Below are positions 13,625 to 14,924 of a stretch of DNA of 14,924 nucleotides, one piece after another. The notes under the pieces were generated by a model, which worked only from the letters and a program-made list of their open reading frames with translations, had not been told where the DNA came from and did no database searches. The stretch's first letter is position 1, and each line of letters starts with the position of its first letter. The translations under genes and the position numbers were made by a program. The DNA is from Actinomycetota bacterium (GTDB taxonomy: Bacteria > Actinomycetota > Acidimicrobiia > Acidimicrobiales > Ilumatobacteraceae), in NCBI GenBank assembly GCA_026393655.1, contig JAPKZT010000270.1:1-14924 (forward strand), in the 5' to 3' direction.

Positions 13625-14924
13625 ATGACAACAACGCTCGTCTACGGTCTAGCAATCGCGGGTCGGGCAGTCGCCAAAGAACTTGTTGCCCGCGGTCAGT
13701 CTGTTGTACTTGCGGACGATGCTAATGACGATTCGGCTATTTTGGCGCACAATCAATTAGCTAACGAACTTGGTGCCCGTTTTATATCTAACCCAGATGC
13801 GCAACAAATGCAAGAAATTATTCATCAAGTAGATCAGGTTTCGCCAGCACCAGGAGTGCCAGAAGAACATCAAGTCATAAAATTTTCGAAAATCCAAAAT
13901 AAATTTATTGCCTCTGAAATTGAACTCGCATATCAGTTAGAGCAACTTGAGCCGAATCCAAGACCAATGGTCGCTGTCACTGGAACAGATGGCAAGACAA
14001 CGACGACGCTGATGGCGGCGGCTATTTTGAGTGCGGCTGGGTTGCGCGCAACGGCTGTTGGCAATACTGAACTTCCGCTAATTGCATCATTAAAAAGCGA
14101 TGCGCAAGCGTTTGCAGTTGAATGCTCAAGTTTCAGGTTGGCATATACGAAAAAATTTCGTACTAAGGCATCAGTCTGGCTTAATCTCGCGCCTGACCAT
14201 TTAGATTGGCACTCATCTTTTGATTCTTATAAATCTGCCAAGTCGCAAATGTGGGCGCATCTTTATAGTGATGATGTAGCGGTAGTACCAAAACATAACG
14301 AAGCGATTTTTGCAATCGCCGAACAGAGTGGCGCTCGGATAGTTAGTTTCGGGTCAGAGTCTGGCGACTACCACCTGAGTAACGGAATCTTAAATTCACC
14401 AACTGGGCAAATTATGAACGTTTCTGAGATGCGTCGAAGTTTGCCACACGACATTACTAACGCTCTTGCTGCAGCAGCGATAACAATTGAGTCTGGTCTT
14501 GCAACTAAAAGTGATGTGGCGATTGCGCTCGCTGAGTTTGTGAATGCTGCTCATCGAATCGAATTGGTTGCGACTTCTCGTGGGGTCGCCTGGTACAACG
14601 ATTCAAAAGCCACGAGTCCGCACGCATCAAATGTTGCATTGCGATCATTTGATTCAATTGTGCTGATTGCTGGTGGCAAGAACAAAGGTCTTGATTTAGA
14701 TGAGATGGCATGTCAGCCCAACAGAATGCGGGCGGTAGTCGCAATTGGCGCCGCGCAAAAAGAAATTCAAAATGCTTTTTCCAAAGTCTGTGAAGTTCGC
14801 ACGGCAAACTCAATGCATGAAGCGGTTGCGGCAGCAAATGCTTTGGCAAAACCTGGCGATGTAGTTCTGCTTTCGCCAGGTTGCACGAGTTACGACTGGT
14901 ATGCAAACTATGGACAGCGCGGCG
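13625..14924 (+). CDS. murD: UDP-MurNAc-L-alanine:D-glutamate ligase (cut by window edge)
   Basis: The first 433 codons of MurD, the cytoplasmic ligase that adds D-glutamate to UDP-MurNAc-L-Ala; the 3' end lies beyond the window. The N-terminal Rossmann-like domain begins TTTLVYGLAIAGRAVAKEL. The ATP loop VTGTDGKTTTT carries K124, followed by NLAPDHLDWHSSF. HRIE (310-313), YNDSKATSPHA (324-334) and AGGKNKG fit MurD. The C-terminal LSPGCTSYDWYANYGQRG corresponds to the LSPACASxD motif of the family. Given the usual length of 430-480 residues, only a short tail is missing. The ATG lies 1 nt past the mraY stop (TGAGATG), so translation is probably coupled. Confidence 0.95.
   Translation, partial: MTTTLVYGLAIAGRAVAKELVARGQSVVLADDANDDSAILAHNQLANELGARFISNPDAQQMQEIIHQVDQVSPAPGVPEEHQVIKFSKIQNKFIASEIELAYQLEQLEPNPRPMVAVTGTDGKTTTTLMAAAILSAAGLRATAVGNTELPLIASLKSDAQAFAVECSSFRLAYTKKFRTKASVWLNLAPDHLDWHSSFDSYKSAKSQMWAHLYSDDVAVVPKHNEAIFAIAEQSGARIVSFGSESGDYHLSNGILNSPTGQIMNVSEMRRSLPHDITNALAAAAITIESGLATKSDVAIALAEFVNAAHRIELVATSRGVAWYNDSKATSPHASNVALRSFDSIVLIAGGKNKGLDLDEMACQPNRMRAVVAIGAAQKEIQNAFSKVCEVRTANSMHEAVAAANALAKPGDVVLLSPGCTSYDWYANYGQRG

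Noticed and set aside
1..14924. Phage-defence, CRISPR, transposon or prophage system
   Set aside because: No direct-repeat array, transposase, integrase or toxin-like gene was found. The lone HNH protein is of a housekeeping-like family and has no restriction or methylase partner.

Overview
The window looks like chromosomal DNA from a moderate- to low-GC actinobacterium. Three things support this: a DUF3040 protein, which is an actinobacterial family; a structured RNA of the mraW-motif type ahead of rsmH, known from Actinobacteria; and the gene order dinB, DUF3040, mraZ and then the division/cell-wall (dcw) cluster. A MurE with the DNPR motif predicts meso-diaminopimelate peptidoglycan. Details such as the YHSGENR motif of RsmH and the style of the lipoate-ligase-like protein suggest an Acidimicrobiia relative, perhaps an aquatic low-GC one. 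That placement is inference from memory of the families, not a search result.

Layout. Positions 1-1451 are on the minus strand: the N-terminal part of a glycerol kinase (cut by the window edge), an inositol-monophosphatase-family enzyme, and a small two-helix membrane protein whose stop overlaps the phosphatase start. A 56-bp divergent gap follows. Positions 1508-6714 are on the plus strand: dinB (DNA polymerase IV), a DUF3040 membrane protein, a ROK-family sugar kinase, an acyl-CoA dehydrogenase, a small conserved-looking protein, an HNH endonuclease and a lipoate/biotin-ligase-family gene that seems broken by an internal deletion. From the ROK gene to the HNH gene, junctions are 4-nt ATGA overlaps or a 3-nt gap, so these are probably co-transcribed.

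Positions 6715-14924 hold the dcw cluster. A regulatory region carries phased GTGGGG boxes that match the known MraZ operator design. It is followed by mraZ, a 217-bp spacer with an RNA that can fold into a 23-bp stem enclosing branched hairpins, then rsmH, an ftsL-like gene, ftsI, murE, mraY and murD (cut at the right edge). Most junctions from rsmH to murD overlap or nearly touch, so one long transcript controlled by MraZ is likely. The products act together: MurE and MurD build the UDP-MurNAc peptide, MraY moves it to the lipid carrier, FtsI cross-links septal murein, FtsL belongs to the divisome, and RsmH modifies 16S rRNA. murF, normally between murE and mraY, is absent here.

Points most worth a second look: the rsmH leader RNA and the chain of short reading frames inside it that ends in an ATGA overlap with rsmH; the MraZ operator with an inverted box in perfect 10-bp phase; the missing murF; and the broken ligase gene. 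I saw no mobile element, tRNA, rRNA or CRISPR array, and no gene-free stretch above 300 bases.
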